Origin: an uncultured Microbacterium sp.
GTDB taxonomy: Bacteria > Actinomycetota > Actinomycetes > Actinomycetales > Microbacteriaceae
DNA: 64,000 bases
Reading direction: 5' to 3'
Assembly (NCBI RefSeq): GCF_947488465.1
Contig: NZ_CANKZA010000003.1
Location: forward strand, 124,001-188,000
The position numbers and the translations under genes were made by a program. This document shows, one piece after another, positions 16,786-25,704 of this stretch (the stretch's first letter is position 1; the number at the start of each line of letters is the position of its first letter). Under the pieces are notes generated by a model. The model was not told the DNA's origin and did no database searches. It saw only the letters and a program-made list of their open reading frames with translations.

Positions 16786-18081
16786 GTGGCGCTGATCGTC
16801 CAGAAGTACGGCGGGTCATCCGTCGCCGATGCCGAGAGCATCAAGCGGGTCGCCAAGAGGATCGTCGACACGCGCCGCGCCGGCCACGACGTCGTCGTCG
16901 CCGTGAGCGCGATGGGCGACACGACCGATGAGCTGCTCGACCTCGCCCACCAGGTCGCTCCGATCTCAGCGCCGCGCGAGCTCGACATGCTGCTGAGTTC
17001 GGGCGAGCGGATTTCGATGGCGCTGCTCGCGATGGCCATCCACTCGATGGGCTTCGAGGCGCGCTCGTTCACCGGCAGTCAGGCCGGCATGATCACCGAT
17101 GCGACCCACGGTGCGGCGCGCATCGTCGATGTCACCCCGATTCGCCTCCGCGAAGCGCTGGATGAGGGTGCTATCGTCATCGTCGCCGGTTTCCAGGGCT
17201 TCAACCGCGACACCCGCGACATCACCACCCTCGGCCGCGGCGGCTCCGACACGACCGCGGTCGCCCTCGCCGCCGCGCTCGAGGCGGATGTCTGCGAGAT
17301 CTACAGCGACGTCGACGGGATCTACACGGCCGACCCGCGCGTCGTTCCGCAGGCCCGCAAGCTCGACGTCGTCTCGTCGGAAGAGATGCTCGAACTCGCC
17401 GCCAACGGTGCGAAGGTGCTCTACATCCGCGCTGTCGAGTACGCCCGCCGTCACGGCGTCATGATCAACGCCCGTTCGACCTTCAGCTCCGGGCAGGGGA
17501 CGTTCGTCCTCAGCCCCGGAATGACCGCCCCCGCCTCGATCGCCCGCACCCAGGAGAGTCCCATGGAAGAGCCCATCGTCGCCGGCGTCGCCACCGACCT
17601 CAGCCAGGCCAAGATCACCGTCATCGGTGTGCCGGACGTCCCCGGCAAGGCCGCCGAGATCTTCAAGATCGTCGCGAAGTCCGGTGCGAACGTCGACATG
17701 ATCGTGCAGAACGTCTCTGCCGCCGCCACCGGTCGCACCGACATCTCGTTCACTCTGCCGAAGACGGACGCGTCGCTCGCTCTCCGCGCGCTCGCCGCCG
17801 AACAGGTCGATGTGGGCTTCGAGAGCCTCGTGCACGACGATCAGATCGGCAAGCTCTCGGTCGTCGGCGCTGGCATGCGCACGCACTCGGGGGTCTCGGC
17901 GACCCTGTTCGAGGCACTGTCGACGGCGGGGGTCAACATCGAGATGATCTCCACATCCGAGATCCGTATCTCGGTCGTCGTCCGCGGCGACGATCTTGCG
18001 GGAGCGGCACGCGTCGTGCACACCGCCTACGGACTCGACGGCGATACCGAGGCCGTCGTCTACGCCGGCACCGGCCGCTGA
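16786..18081 (+). CDS. lysC: Aspartate kinase (alpha subunit reading frame)
   Basis: Phosphorylates aspartate, the first step to lysine, methionine, threonine and diaminopimelate. The 431-aa sequence opens with [15 protein letters not shown] (kinase signature) and has the catalytic [17 protein letters not shown] near residues 147-163. Two ACT domains after residue ~255 should bind Lys/Thr for feedback control. The start is GTG 16786. The asd gene follows after 63 bp; the gap contains a 7-bp hairpin (18098-18114) and a TACAAT hexamer at 18104 that could promote asd. Confidence 0.97.
   Translation: MALIVQKYGGSSVADAESIKRVAKRIVDTRRAGHDVVVAVSAMGDTTDELLDLAHQVAPISAPRELDMLLSSGERISMALLAMAIHSMGFEARSFTGSQAGMITDATHGAARIVDVTPIRLREALDEGAIVIVAGFQGFNRDTRDITTLGRGGSDTTAVALAAALEADVCEIYSDVDGIYTADPRVVPQARKLDVVSSEEMLELAANGAKVLYIRAVEYARRHGVMINARSTFSSGQGTFVLSPGMTAPASIARTQESPMEEPIVAGVATDLSQAKITVIGVPDVPGKAAEIFKIVAKSGANVDMIVQNVSAAATGRTDISFTLPKTDASLALRALAAEQVDVGFESLVHDDQIGKLSVVGAGMRTHSGVSATLFEALSTAGVNIEMISTSEIRISVVVRGDDLAGAARVVHTAYGLDGDTEAVVYAGTGR
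17563..18081 (+). CDS. lysC: Aspartate kinase beta subunit (internal in-frame start)
   Basis: An in-frame ATG at 17563, preceded by AGGAGA at 17552-17557, begins [17 protein letters not shown]. This is exactly where actinobacterial aspartokinases start their separately made regulatory beta subunit (the alpha2beta2 arrangement known in Corynebacterium). The 172-aa product would consist of the two ACT domains only. The well-placed Shine-Dalgarno sequence inside the gene supports real use of this start; protein-level evidence is not available here. Confidence 0.65.
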   Translation: MEEPIVAGVATDLSQAKITVIGVPDVPGKAAEIFKIVAKSGANVDMIVQNVSAAATGRTDISFTLPKTDASLALRALAAEQVDVGFESLVHDDQIGKLSVVGAGMRTHSGVSATLFEALSTAGVNIEMISTSEIRISVVVRGDDLAGAARVVHTAYGLDGDTEAVVYAGTGR

Positions 18082-18135
18082 GGCCCCGTCCCCACCCGCC
18101 CGATACAATCGGGCAAACCCGCTACGCGATCTTGA

Positions 18136-19217
<1,082 letters not shown>

Positions 19218-19218
<1 letters not shown>

Positions 19219-19427
19219 TGAGCCGGACTGCGCCGCAGGGCTCGCTGGCCCGCGTGGGCATTGCGGTGGCCGCGGTCGCGCAGATCGCGTTCGCGGTCGT
19301 GGCGTTCTGGGACCTCGCGCACCGTCCGGCGGCCGAGGTACGCGGCCCCAAGCAGGCGTGGATCCCGGCCATCCTCATCAACTGGATCGGCCCGGCGGTC
19401 TACTTCGTCTTCGGCATTCGCCGCTGA
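19218..19427 (+). CDS. Small membrane protein, PLD nuclease N-terminal-domain type
   Basis: A 69-aa protein with two hydrophobic helices (about residues 12-29 and 46-64), separated by DLAHRPAAEVRGPKQAWIPAI. The Trp/Pro pattern (…WDLAHRP…WIPAILINWIGPAVYFVFG) resembles the two-helix domain found in cardiolipin-synthase-like proteins. It is translationally coupled to asd by ATGA overlap. The function is unknown. Confidence 0.75.
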
Positions 19428-19589
19428 AAACCGCGGCGCCTCGCCCGATGTCCGATTCGCCTCTTCATCGCGGTTGGGTATCCCATAGCCGGGTCGTCTT
19501 GACTCACCGGCAAGAATCGCGTTCCTTCCTGGATGCCGGCACCTCCGCCGGGCCGGCACGGTGCGAAACGCGGCCTAGACTGGAACATT

Positions 19590-21062
19590 GTGAGTGAACC
19601 CGTCGATGTCGTCTTGATCGGTGGTGGCATCATGAGTGCCACCCTGGGAACCCTGCTGAAGCAGTTGCAGCCCGACTGGAAGATCGTCGTGTGCGAACGC
19701 CTGTCCGAGGTCGCCCAGGAATCGTCCAACGCCTGGAACAACGCCGGCACAGGGCACGCCGCGATGTGCGAGCTGAACTACATGCCCGAGGGCAAGGATG
19801 GTTCGCTCGACCCCGCGAAGGCGATCGCGATCAACGAGCAGTTCCAGCAGAGCCGCCAACTGTGGACCTCGCTGATCGAACGCGGCAGCCTCGACGGACC
19901 GTCGACCTTCATCAACGCGACGCCGCACATGACCTTCGTCCGCGGCGAGAAGGACGTGGCGTACCTCAAGAAGCGCTACGAGATCCTGAAGAACGAGCCG
20001 CTCTTCGCCGGAATCGAGTACTCCGAGGACTCGCGGGTCATCAATCAGTGGGCACCGCTGCTCATGCAGAAGCGCCGCAAGGGCGAGCCGTTCGCTGCCA
20101 CACGAGTGCCGGCCGGCACCGACGTCGATTTCGGCGCGCTGACGCGCCAGCTCTTCGCTCACCTGCAGGCGCAGGGGGTGGATGTCGTCACGAACCGTGA
20201 GGTCCGCAATCTGACGAAGCTCGATGACGGAACCTGGAAGGTCTCGTACCGCCACGCACTGGGGAAGACCCCGGGCAGTTTCCGCGCACGCTTCGTGTTC
20301 GTCGGAGCGGGCGGATGGGCGATCAAGCTGCTGCAGGCATCCGGCATTCCGGAGATCAAGGGCTACGGCGTCTTCCCGATCGGAGGGCAGTGGCTGAAGA
20401 CCTCGAACCCGGCGATCGTCGCGCAGCACAACGCCAAGGTCTACTCGCAGGCTTCCGTCGGTGCACCGCCGATGTCGGTGCCGCACCTGGATACCCGCGT
20501 GGTCGACGGCGAAGCATCGCTCCTGTTCGGCCCGTTCGCGACCTTCAGCCCCAAGTTCCTCAAGAACGGGCGGATCACGGACCTCGTCGAGCAGGTCCGC
20601 CCCGGCAACCTCTGGCCGATGATCAAAGTCGCCGTCGACAATCCCGGGCTCATCAAGTACCTCGTGGGTGAGCTGCTCAAGAACCACGCCAAGAAGGTCG
20701 ATTCTCTTCGCGAGTTCATGCCGACGGCGAAAGACGAAGACTGGGAGTTGCTCCAGGCGGGGCAACGCGCGCAGGTCATGAAGAAGGATCCCGACAAGGG
20801 CGGCATCCTGCAGTTCGGTACCGAGGTCGTCACCTCCGCCGATGGCTCGATCGCCGGGCTCCTCGGGGCGTCCCCGGGCGCGTCGACGGCCGTGTCGATC
20901 ATGCTGAACCTGCTGAAGACCTGTTTCCCCGACCGGATCGGTGGGTGGGAGCCGGAGCTGCGGGACCTGATCCCCAGCTATGGTTCCACGCTCAACGGCG
21001 ATGCCGCTCGCGCACAGGCCTCGGTCGCGCACACGGCCGCGGCGCTCGGCATCCACGACTAA
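19590..21062 (+). CDS. mqo: Malate:quinone oxidoreductase
   Basis: A membrane-associated FAD enzyme that oxidises malate to oxaloacetate with quinone as acceptor (TCA cycle). The 490-aa length matches the family. It starts with the FAD motif VVLIGGGIMSATLG at residues 6-19 and contains the family-specific NAWNNAGTGHAAMCELNY near residue 48. The start chosen is GTG 19590; the frame is open further upstream but without a recognised sequence. It stands alone, followed 10 bp later by tdk on the same strand. Confidence 0.95.
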   Translation: MSEPVDVVLIGGGIMSATLGTLLKQLQPDWKIVVCERLSEVAQESSNAWNNAGTGHAAMCELNYMPEGKDGSLDPAKAIAINEQFQQSRQLWTSLIERGSLDGPSTFINATPHMTFVRGEKDVAYLKKRYEILKNEPLFAGIEYSEDSRVINQWAPLLMQKRRKGEPFAATRVPAGTDVDFGALTRQLFAHLQAQGVDVVTNREVRNLTKLDDGTWKVSYRHALGKTPGSFRARFVFVGAGGWAIKLLQASGIPEIKGYGVFPIGGQWLKTSNPAIVAQHNAKVYSQASVGAPPMSVPHLDTRVVDGEASLLFGPFATFSPKFLKNGRITDLVEQVRPGNLWPMIKVAVDNPGLIKYLVGELLKNHAKKVDSLREFMPTAKDEDWELLQAGQRAQVMKKDPDKGGILQFGTEVVTSADGSIAGLLGASPGASTAVSIMLNLLKTCFPDRIGGWEPELRDLIPSYGSTLNGDAARAQASVAHTAAALGIHD

Positions 21063-21072
21063 GAGGCGCCCG

Positions 21073-21666
21073 ATGGCCAAACTGTACTTCCGCTACGGGG
21101 CGATGAACTCGGGGAAGTCCACGGCGCTCCTGCAGGCCGCCTACAACTACGAGGAGCGCGGCCAGCACGTCCTGCTCGCCAAGCCCACGGTCGACACGAA
21201 AGGCGCCGAGAAGATCTCGAGCCGCCTCGGCGTCGAGCGTACGGTCGACTTCCTGATCGGGCCCGACGACGATCTGCGGGCACTGGTGGCGGCGCACGCA
21301 CATCCCGCGGTTGCGTGCCTTCTCGTCGATGAGGCGCAGTTCCTCTCGCCCACCCAGGTGGAAGACCTTCTCCGCATCGCGGTGGGAGAGCGTATCCCGG
21401 TCCTGGCCTACGGCATCCGGTCAGACTTCCAGACCCGTGCCTTCCCCGGCTCGGCGCGACTTCTCGAACTCGCGCACAGCCTCGAAGAACTCAAGACCAT
21501 CTGCCGCTGCGGACGAAAGGCGATCTTCAACGCGCGACTCGTCGGAGGCCGGTTCGTCTTCGACGGGGACCAGGTGGCGATCGACGAGCTGAGCACGGAA
21601 CGGGTCACGTACGAGTCGATGTGCGCGGAGTGCTACCTGCGCGAATCGGGTGGCCGACTCAGCTGA
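21073..21666 (+). CDS. tdk: Thymidine kinase (type II)
   Basis: Salvage enzyme phosphorylating thymidine. The 197-aa sequence has the P-loop YGAMNSGKSTALLQ near residues 7-20, the DEAQF motif containing the catalytic Glu, a C-terminal zinc site formed by CRCG and CAEC, and the lasso region before it. ATG 21073 follows GAGGCGCCCG; the longer upstream frame overlaps mqo and is rejected. Confidence 0.95.
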   Translation: MAKLYFRYGAMNSGKSTALLQAAYNYEERGQHVLLAKPTVDTKGAEKISSRLGVERTVDFLIGPDDDLRALVAAHAHPAVACLLVDEAQFLSPTQVEDLLRIAVGERIPVLAYGIRSDFQTRAFPGSARLLELAHSLEELKTICRCGRKAIFNARLVGGRFVFDGDQVAIDELSTERVTYESMCAECYLRESGGRLS

Positions 21667-21772
21667 TTCGCGTGAGGTCTGACGTGTTGTATCGTTTCAT
21701 TCAGCAACTCGAACGGGTTTGCCGGTCTGACCACAGCGCGGTAGGGTGGCCGGACCATTCGGAAGGGCAACG

Positions 21773-22495
21773 ATGACCGAGAACACCCCGGCACGCGCGT
21801 GGCGCGTCGTGCTCGAGAAGCTCGAAGCAGATCTCCTCGAAGGCAGGCTCGGCCCCGGCGACCGCCTCCCGCCGGAGCGCGAACTCGCGACGACGCTCGG
21901 TGTCGGCAGGTCGAGTGTGCGTGAGGCGCTCCGTGTCCTCGAAGTGATGGGCCTCATCCGCACCGCAACCGGCTCCGGTCCCACCGCCGGCGCCATCGTC
22001 ACGGCGACACCGCACGGCGGGCTGGCGCAACTGCTGCGCCTTCAGGTGGCCGCGCAGGGGTTCGCGATCCCCGATGTGTACGAGACACGCCTCCTCCTCG
22101 AAGAGTGGGCGGTCGCCCACTTGGCCGCGCAGCCGGAGGTCGACCTCGCAGAAGCGCGGGCGACGCTCGACGCGATGGATGCCGAGGACCTGTCGCCGGA
22201 TGACTTCCTCGCGCTCGATGCGCAATTCCACCTACGGCTGACGGATGCCGCCGGCAACGTCGTCGTTGCGGCGACGATGGCGGGTTTGCGCCCGACGATC
22301 GACAGCTACGTGCGAGCCGGCGTCGACCGCATCCCGGATTGGGGTGCGACCGCCGACCGCCTGCGACACGAACATCACGATGTCTTGGATGCGATCGAGT
22401 CCGGCGACGCCGACCGCGCCCGCCACATCGTGCGGGCGCACATCGCCGACTACTACGCCGACGCCGGCTTGCCGTCCCCGTCGCAGACTCCCTGA
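21773..22495 (+). CDS. FadR-subfamily GntR transcriptional regulator (probable lactate regulator)
   Basis: A 240-aa repressor-type protein. The N-terminal winged helix has the GntR signature LPPERELATTLGVGRSSVREALRVLEVMGLI near residues 33-63, and the C-terminal all-alpha FCD domain has metal-binding His positions in the last half. GGAAGGGC precedes ATG 21773. The FMN-dependent lactate dehydrogenase gene starts 25 bp downstream, so lactate-responsive control of that operon (LldR-like) is the natural inference. Confidence 0.9.
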   Translation: MTENTPARAWRVVLEKLEADLLEGRLGPGDRLPPERELATTLGVGRSSVREALRVLEVMGLIRTATGSGPTAGAIVTATPHGGLAQLLRLQVAAQGFAIPDVYETRLLLEEWAVAHLAAQPEVDLAEARATLDAMDAEDLSPDDFLALDAQFHLRLTDAAGNVVVAATMAGLRPTIDSYVRAGVDRIPDWGATADRLRHEHHDVLDAIESGDADRARHIVRAHIADYYADAGLPSPSQTP

Positions 22496-22519
22496 TTCGC
22501 CGACACCTGAGGAGGTGCC

Positions 22520-23791
22520 ATGGTCCAGCGTCAGCTGCCCAAGATCCCCGAGCTCCTGGAGCTCATGCAGTTCAAGAAGCCCGAGCTCGACGGCACCAAG
22601 CGGCGGCTCGACGGGGCGCTGACGATCGCCGATCTGCGCACGATCGCGAAGCGCCGCACACCGAAGGCCGCCTTCGACTACACCGACGGTGCGGCCGAGG
22701 GGGAGCTGTCGCTCGCGCGCGCGCGACAGGCCTTCGAAGACATCGAGTTCCACCCCGACATCCTGCGCCCGGCCGAGCACGTCGACACCTCCGTGGAGAT
22801 CCTCGGCGGGCGCTCTGCTCTGCCGTTCGGGATCGCGCCCACCGGATTCACGCGCCTGATGCAGACCGAGGGTGAGACCGCCGGGGCCACGGCGGCAGGG
22901 GCCGCCGGCATCCCGTTCACGCTCTCGACGCTCGGTACGACGTCGATCGAGAATGTCCGCGCCGCGAATCCGCACGGGCGCAACTGGTTCCAGCTCTACG
23001 TGATGCGGGAGCGGGAGCTGTCCTACGGGCTTGTGACACGCGCCGCGGAAGCCGGATACGACACCCTGATGTTCACGGTCGACACCCCGGTGGCCGGTGC
23101 CCGCCTGCGCGACAAGCGCAACGGATTCTCGATCCCGCCACAGCTCACCGTCGGTACGATCGTCAACGCGATTCCGCGTCCGTGGTGGTGGATCGATTTC
23201 CTCACCACGCCGAAGCTCGAATTCGCCTCCCTCACCACGACCGGCGGCACGGTCGGTGAGCTCCTCAACGCGGCGATGGACCCGACGATCAGCTACGAGG
23301 ATCTCGAGGTCATCCGCTCCTTGTGGCCCGGCAAGATCGTGATCAAGGGCGTGCAGAACGTCGCGGACTCGAAGCGGCTCATCGACCTCGGCGTCGACGG
23401 GATCATCCTCTCCAATCACGGTGGTCGTCAGCTCGACCGCGCGCCGATTCCGTTCCATCTGCTCCCGCAGGTCGTCCGCGAGGTCGGCAAGGATGCGACG
23501 ATCATGGTCGACACCGGCATCATGAACGGCGCCGACATCGTCGCCTCGATGGCGCTCGGCGCGAAGTTCACCCTGATCGGCCGCGCCTACCTGTACGGCC
23601 TGATGGCAGGTGGGCGCCGAGGAGTCGATCGCACGATCGAGATTCTCCGCACCGAGATCGAGCGGACGATGCAGTTGCTCGGCGTTTCGTCGCTCGAGGA
23701 GCTGGAGCCGCGCCACGTGACGCAGCTCCAGCGCCTGACCCCGGTGGCCGCTCCCGCTCCGCACCACGCGCCCGCAGTGCTCTCACCGTAG
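22520..23791 (+). CDS. lldD: FMN-dependent L-lactate dehydrogenase / alpha-hydroxy-acid oxidase
   Basis: Oxidises L-lactate to pyruvate, feeding electrons to quinones. The 423-aa TIM-barrel protein has the FMN-binding [12 protein letters not shown], the phosphate/FMN Lys in KIVIKGVQN near residue 277, and the catalytic His with the substrate-binding Arg in [13 protein letters not shown] near residue 297. An AGGAGG ribosome binding site precedes ATG 22520. It is downstream of the FadR-type regulator in one operon. Confidence 0.93.
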   Translation: MVQRQLPKIPELLELMQFKKPELDGTKRRLDGALTIADLRTIAKRRTPKAAFDYTDGAAEGELSLARARQAFEDIEFHPDILRPAEHVDTSVEILGGRSALPFGIAPTGFTRLMQTEGETAGATAAGAAGIPFTLSTLGTTSIENVRAANPHGRNWFQLYVMRERELSYGLVTRAAEAGYDTLMFTVDTPVAGARLRDKRNGFSIPPQLTVGTIVNAIPRPWWWIDFLTTPKLEFASLTTTGGTVGELLNAAMDPTISYEDLEVIRSLWPGKIVIKGVQNVADSKRLIDLGVDGIILSNHGGRQLDRAPIPFHLLPQVVREVGKDATIMVDTGIMNGADIVASMALGAKFTLIGRAYLYGLMAGGRRGVDRTIEILRTEIERTMQLLGVSSLEELEPRHVTQLQRLTPVAAPAPHHAPAVLSP

Positions 23792-23811
23792 ATGCGGCTT
23801 CCCTCGCCCGG

Positions 23812-24576
23812 TCAGCGCGGCGGGAGGGTGGGGATCAGCGCCTCGAGGAACGTGGCGGTGTCCTCCCAGCCCTCCACGGCATGGCAGGTCACGCCCATGG
23901 CGAGAACCGGGTAGTCGTTCCCCTCGGGGTCGAGTCGGTCGCCCACGAACAGCATGTCCTCGAGCGGGATGCCGGTCTGGGCCGCGAGCTGGTTCATCCC
24001 GTACGCCTTGTCGATCCCCCGCTCGGTGATGTCGACCGATGTCGACCCGCCCGAGCGGACCTCGAGGTCGGGAAGGAGCGCGGCGACGGCCGCGCGGAGC
24101 GAGTTCTTCTTCGCACCCGTGGGGTCCCAGGCCGTCTTCTCCGCAACCGGGGCCCTCTGCCCGAGAGCTGAGAAGGTGATCTGCGAGCCGCGATCCTCGA
24201 GGATCTCGCCCCAGGTCTCGCTTTCCCACAGTCCGAGGCGCCGCGCTTCGCCTTCGACCGCAGCCAGTGCTCGTGACTTCTGATCATCGCTGAGGGTCCG
24301 CGCGTACATGGTCGTGACGCCGGCATCCGTGAGCCGGTAGTACTGCGTACCGCAGGTGGGAAGAAGGTGCAGGGCCGCGCGCACCCGATCAGTCGTGTCG
24401 GGGAGGCGATCGACGACCTGCGTCGTGAACTGCTGCAACTGGCCGCCGGAGATGATCGCCACCTCGACGCGCTCCGCAAGTGCGATCAGCAGGTCGGCCA
24501 TCCGAGGCTCGATCGCGGTCTTGGACGGTGCGAGTGTGTCGTCCAAATCGAAGGCGACAAGGCGAGGCGTGGGCAT
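23812..24576 (-). CDS. HAD-IIB family hydrolase, phosphomannomutase-like
   Basis: A 254-aa HAD phosphatase with the nucleophile motif FDLDDTLAPSK at residues 9-19, motif II IISGG, and the C-terminal VGDRLDPEGNDYPVLAMGV. The RSGGSTSVDITERGIDKAYG segment and the GNDY motif resemble eukaryotic-type phosphomannomutases. It may therefore be a sugar phosphatase or mutase, but the substrate is not determined. It lies just downstream of tRNA-Pro on the same strand. Confidence 0.85.
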   Translation of the reverse strand: MPTPRLVAFDLDDTLAPSKTAIEPRMADLLIALAERVEVAIISGGQLQQFTTQVVDRLPDTTDRVRAALHLLPTCGTQYYRLTDAGVTTMYARTLSDDQKSRALAAVEGEARRLGLWESETWGEILEDRGSQITFSALGQRAPVAEKTAWDPTGAKKNSLRAAVAALLPDLEVRSGGSTSVDITERGIDKAYGMNQLAAQTGIPLEDMLFVGDRLDPEGNDYPVLAMGVTCHAVEGWEDTATFLEALIPTLPPR

Positions 24577-24604
24577 CTGAGGCTCCGATCGAGGGGGGAT
24601 ACAC

Positions 24605-24632
24605 GAGAGGCTCCGCCGCGGCGGAGCCTCTC
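24605..24632 (-). terminator. Hairpin downstream of tRNA-Pro
   Basis: A perfect 13-bp inverted repeat (24605-24617 with 24620-24632, 2-nt loop) immediately follows the tRNA-Pro 3' end in the direction of transcription. No long T-run follows. It probably ends or trims the tRNA transcript. Confidence 0.6.
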
Positions 24633-24634
24633 AC

Positions 24635-24711
24635 TGGTCGGGGTGACAGGATTTGAACCTGCGGCCTCGTCGTCCCGAACGACGCGCGCTACCAAGCTGC
24701 GCCACACCCCG
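24635..24711 (-). tRNA. tRNA-Pro (anticodon CGG)
   Basis: A 77-nt cloverleaf including an encoded CCA end. The 7-bp acceptor stem pairs CGGGGTG with CACCCCG, the D-arm reads GCGCAGCTTGGTAGCGC, and the anticodon stem CGTCG/CGACG encloses the loop TTCGGGA with anticodon CGG. The T-arm contains GGTTCAAATCC. It reads proline codon CCG, abundant in this GC-rich genome. Confidence 0.96.
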
Positions 24712-24744
24712 TGGCAACCCTCCGAGTCTACCCTGTCTGGCGCC

Positions 24745-25704
24745 TCACACCGAATCGACGGCGCGCAAAGTCAGGACAGATACTTCGGGACGGCATGCGA
24801 AACGCACGGGCGCGTAGATGGAATGTCCGAGGCCGGCCGAGACATTCAGTGGCACAGTGTGGCCGTCATGATTCCACGCGCTCAATCCCCGGGCCTGGTC
24901 CAGCGGGATATCGCAGTTGGCGACGAGCGCGGAGCGCGAGAACGGCACGCGAACCTGGCCGCCGTGCGTGTGTCCGGCCAGAAGGACATCTGCGCCGAGC
25001 TCGACGAATCGGTCGAGCACCCGGCGGTACGGTGCGTGCGTCACTCCGAGCGTGAGGTCGGCCGGTCGCGGTCCCGCGAACGGCCGGCTCCGGTGGAGCG
25101 CGGCCAGGGCTCCCGGGAGTGCGTCGAGATCATCCCAGTCCCGGTGTGCATCGCTCACCCCGAAGGTGTCGATCCGGAGCCCCGCGATCTCGATCGATGC
25201 GGCGGTGTTGTTGATTCCGGTCCAGCCGAGCTCGTCAGTGAAATACGCATCCATCGCGGGCGTATCGAGCTGCTCGGCGCGGTGATTGCGTTCCGACGGC
25301 CCCTGGAAGTAAAGCAGGGGATTGCGGGCGGACGGCCCCACGACGTCGTTCGATCCGTGGACGAAGACACCCGGCACGCCGCGGAGGGGAGCGAAGGCCG
25401 CACGAATGCCGGTGAGGCCCTCGGCGTGACCCAGATTATCTCCGGTGTTCACGACCAGGTCGGGCTGAATCTGCTCGGCAGCCTCGGCGATCCACGCCTG
25501 CTTGCGATGCTGCCACGGGGCCATGTGCGCATCGGAGAGGTGGAGGACCGTCAGCGACGGAGCGCCGGCGGGAAGAACGGCGAGTGTGTGCGAGCGCACC
25601 GTGAACAGGAACCGTTCGATGCACGTGCCCCAGACGCCCGCGCCGATCGAGGCCGCCCCCGCCGCCGCAGCGGCGGCGAGGGCGATGCGTGAACCCGACG
25701 CCAC
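24745..25704 (-). CDS. Membrane-anchored metallophosphoesterase
   Basis: A 319-aa protein with an N-terminal Ala-rich hydrophobic segment (about residues 7-30) that anchors or exports it. A calcineurin-like domain follows with LSDAHMAP, NTGDNLGH, HGSNDV, GVTHAPY and LAGHTHGGQ metal-ligand motifs. The start is GTG 25704, overlapping the stop of the PBP gene (TAGTG), so it is coupled to peptidoglycan synthesis. YkuE-like phosphodiesterases acting on lipid-linked substrates are the nearest family; the substrate is unknown. Confidence 0.88.
   Translation of the reverse strand: MASGSRIALAAAAAAGAASIGAGVWGTCIERFLFTVRSHTLAVLPAGAPSLTVLHLSDAHMAPWQHRKQAWIAEAAEQIQPDLVVNTGDNLGHAEGLTGIRAAFAPLRGVPGVFVHGSNDVVGPSARNPLLYFQGPSERNHRAEQLDTPAMDAYFTDELGWTGINNTAASIEIAGLRIDTFGVSDAHRDWDDLDALPGALAALHRSRPFAGPRPADLTLGVTHAPYRRVLDRFVELGADVLLAGHTHGGQVRVPFSRSALVANCDIPLDQARGLSAWNHDGHTVPLNVSAGLGHSIYAPVRFACRPEVSVLTLRAVDSV

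Noticed and set aside
18098..18114. Hairpin in the lysC-asd gap as an attenuator
   Set aside because: Only 7 bp, no T-run and no alternative pairing found; noted but not supported.
19533..19589. Upstream extension of mqo
   Set aside because: Pro/Gly/Arg-rich and absent from the family; GTG 19590 sits directly before the FAD-binding strand.
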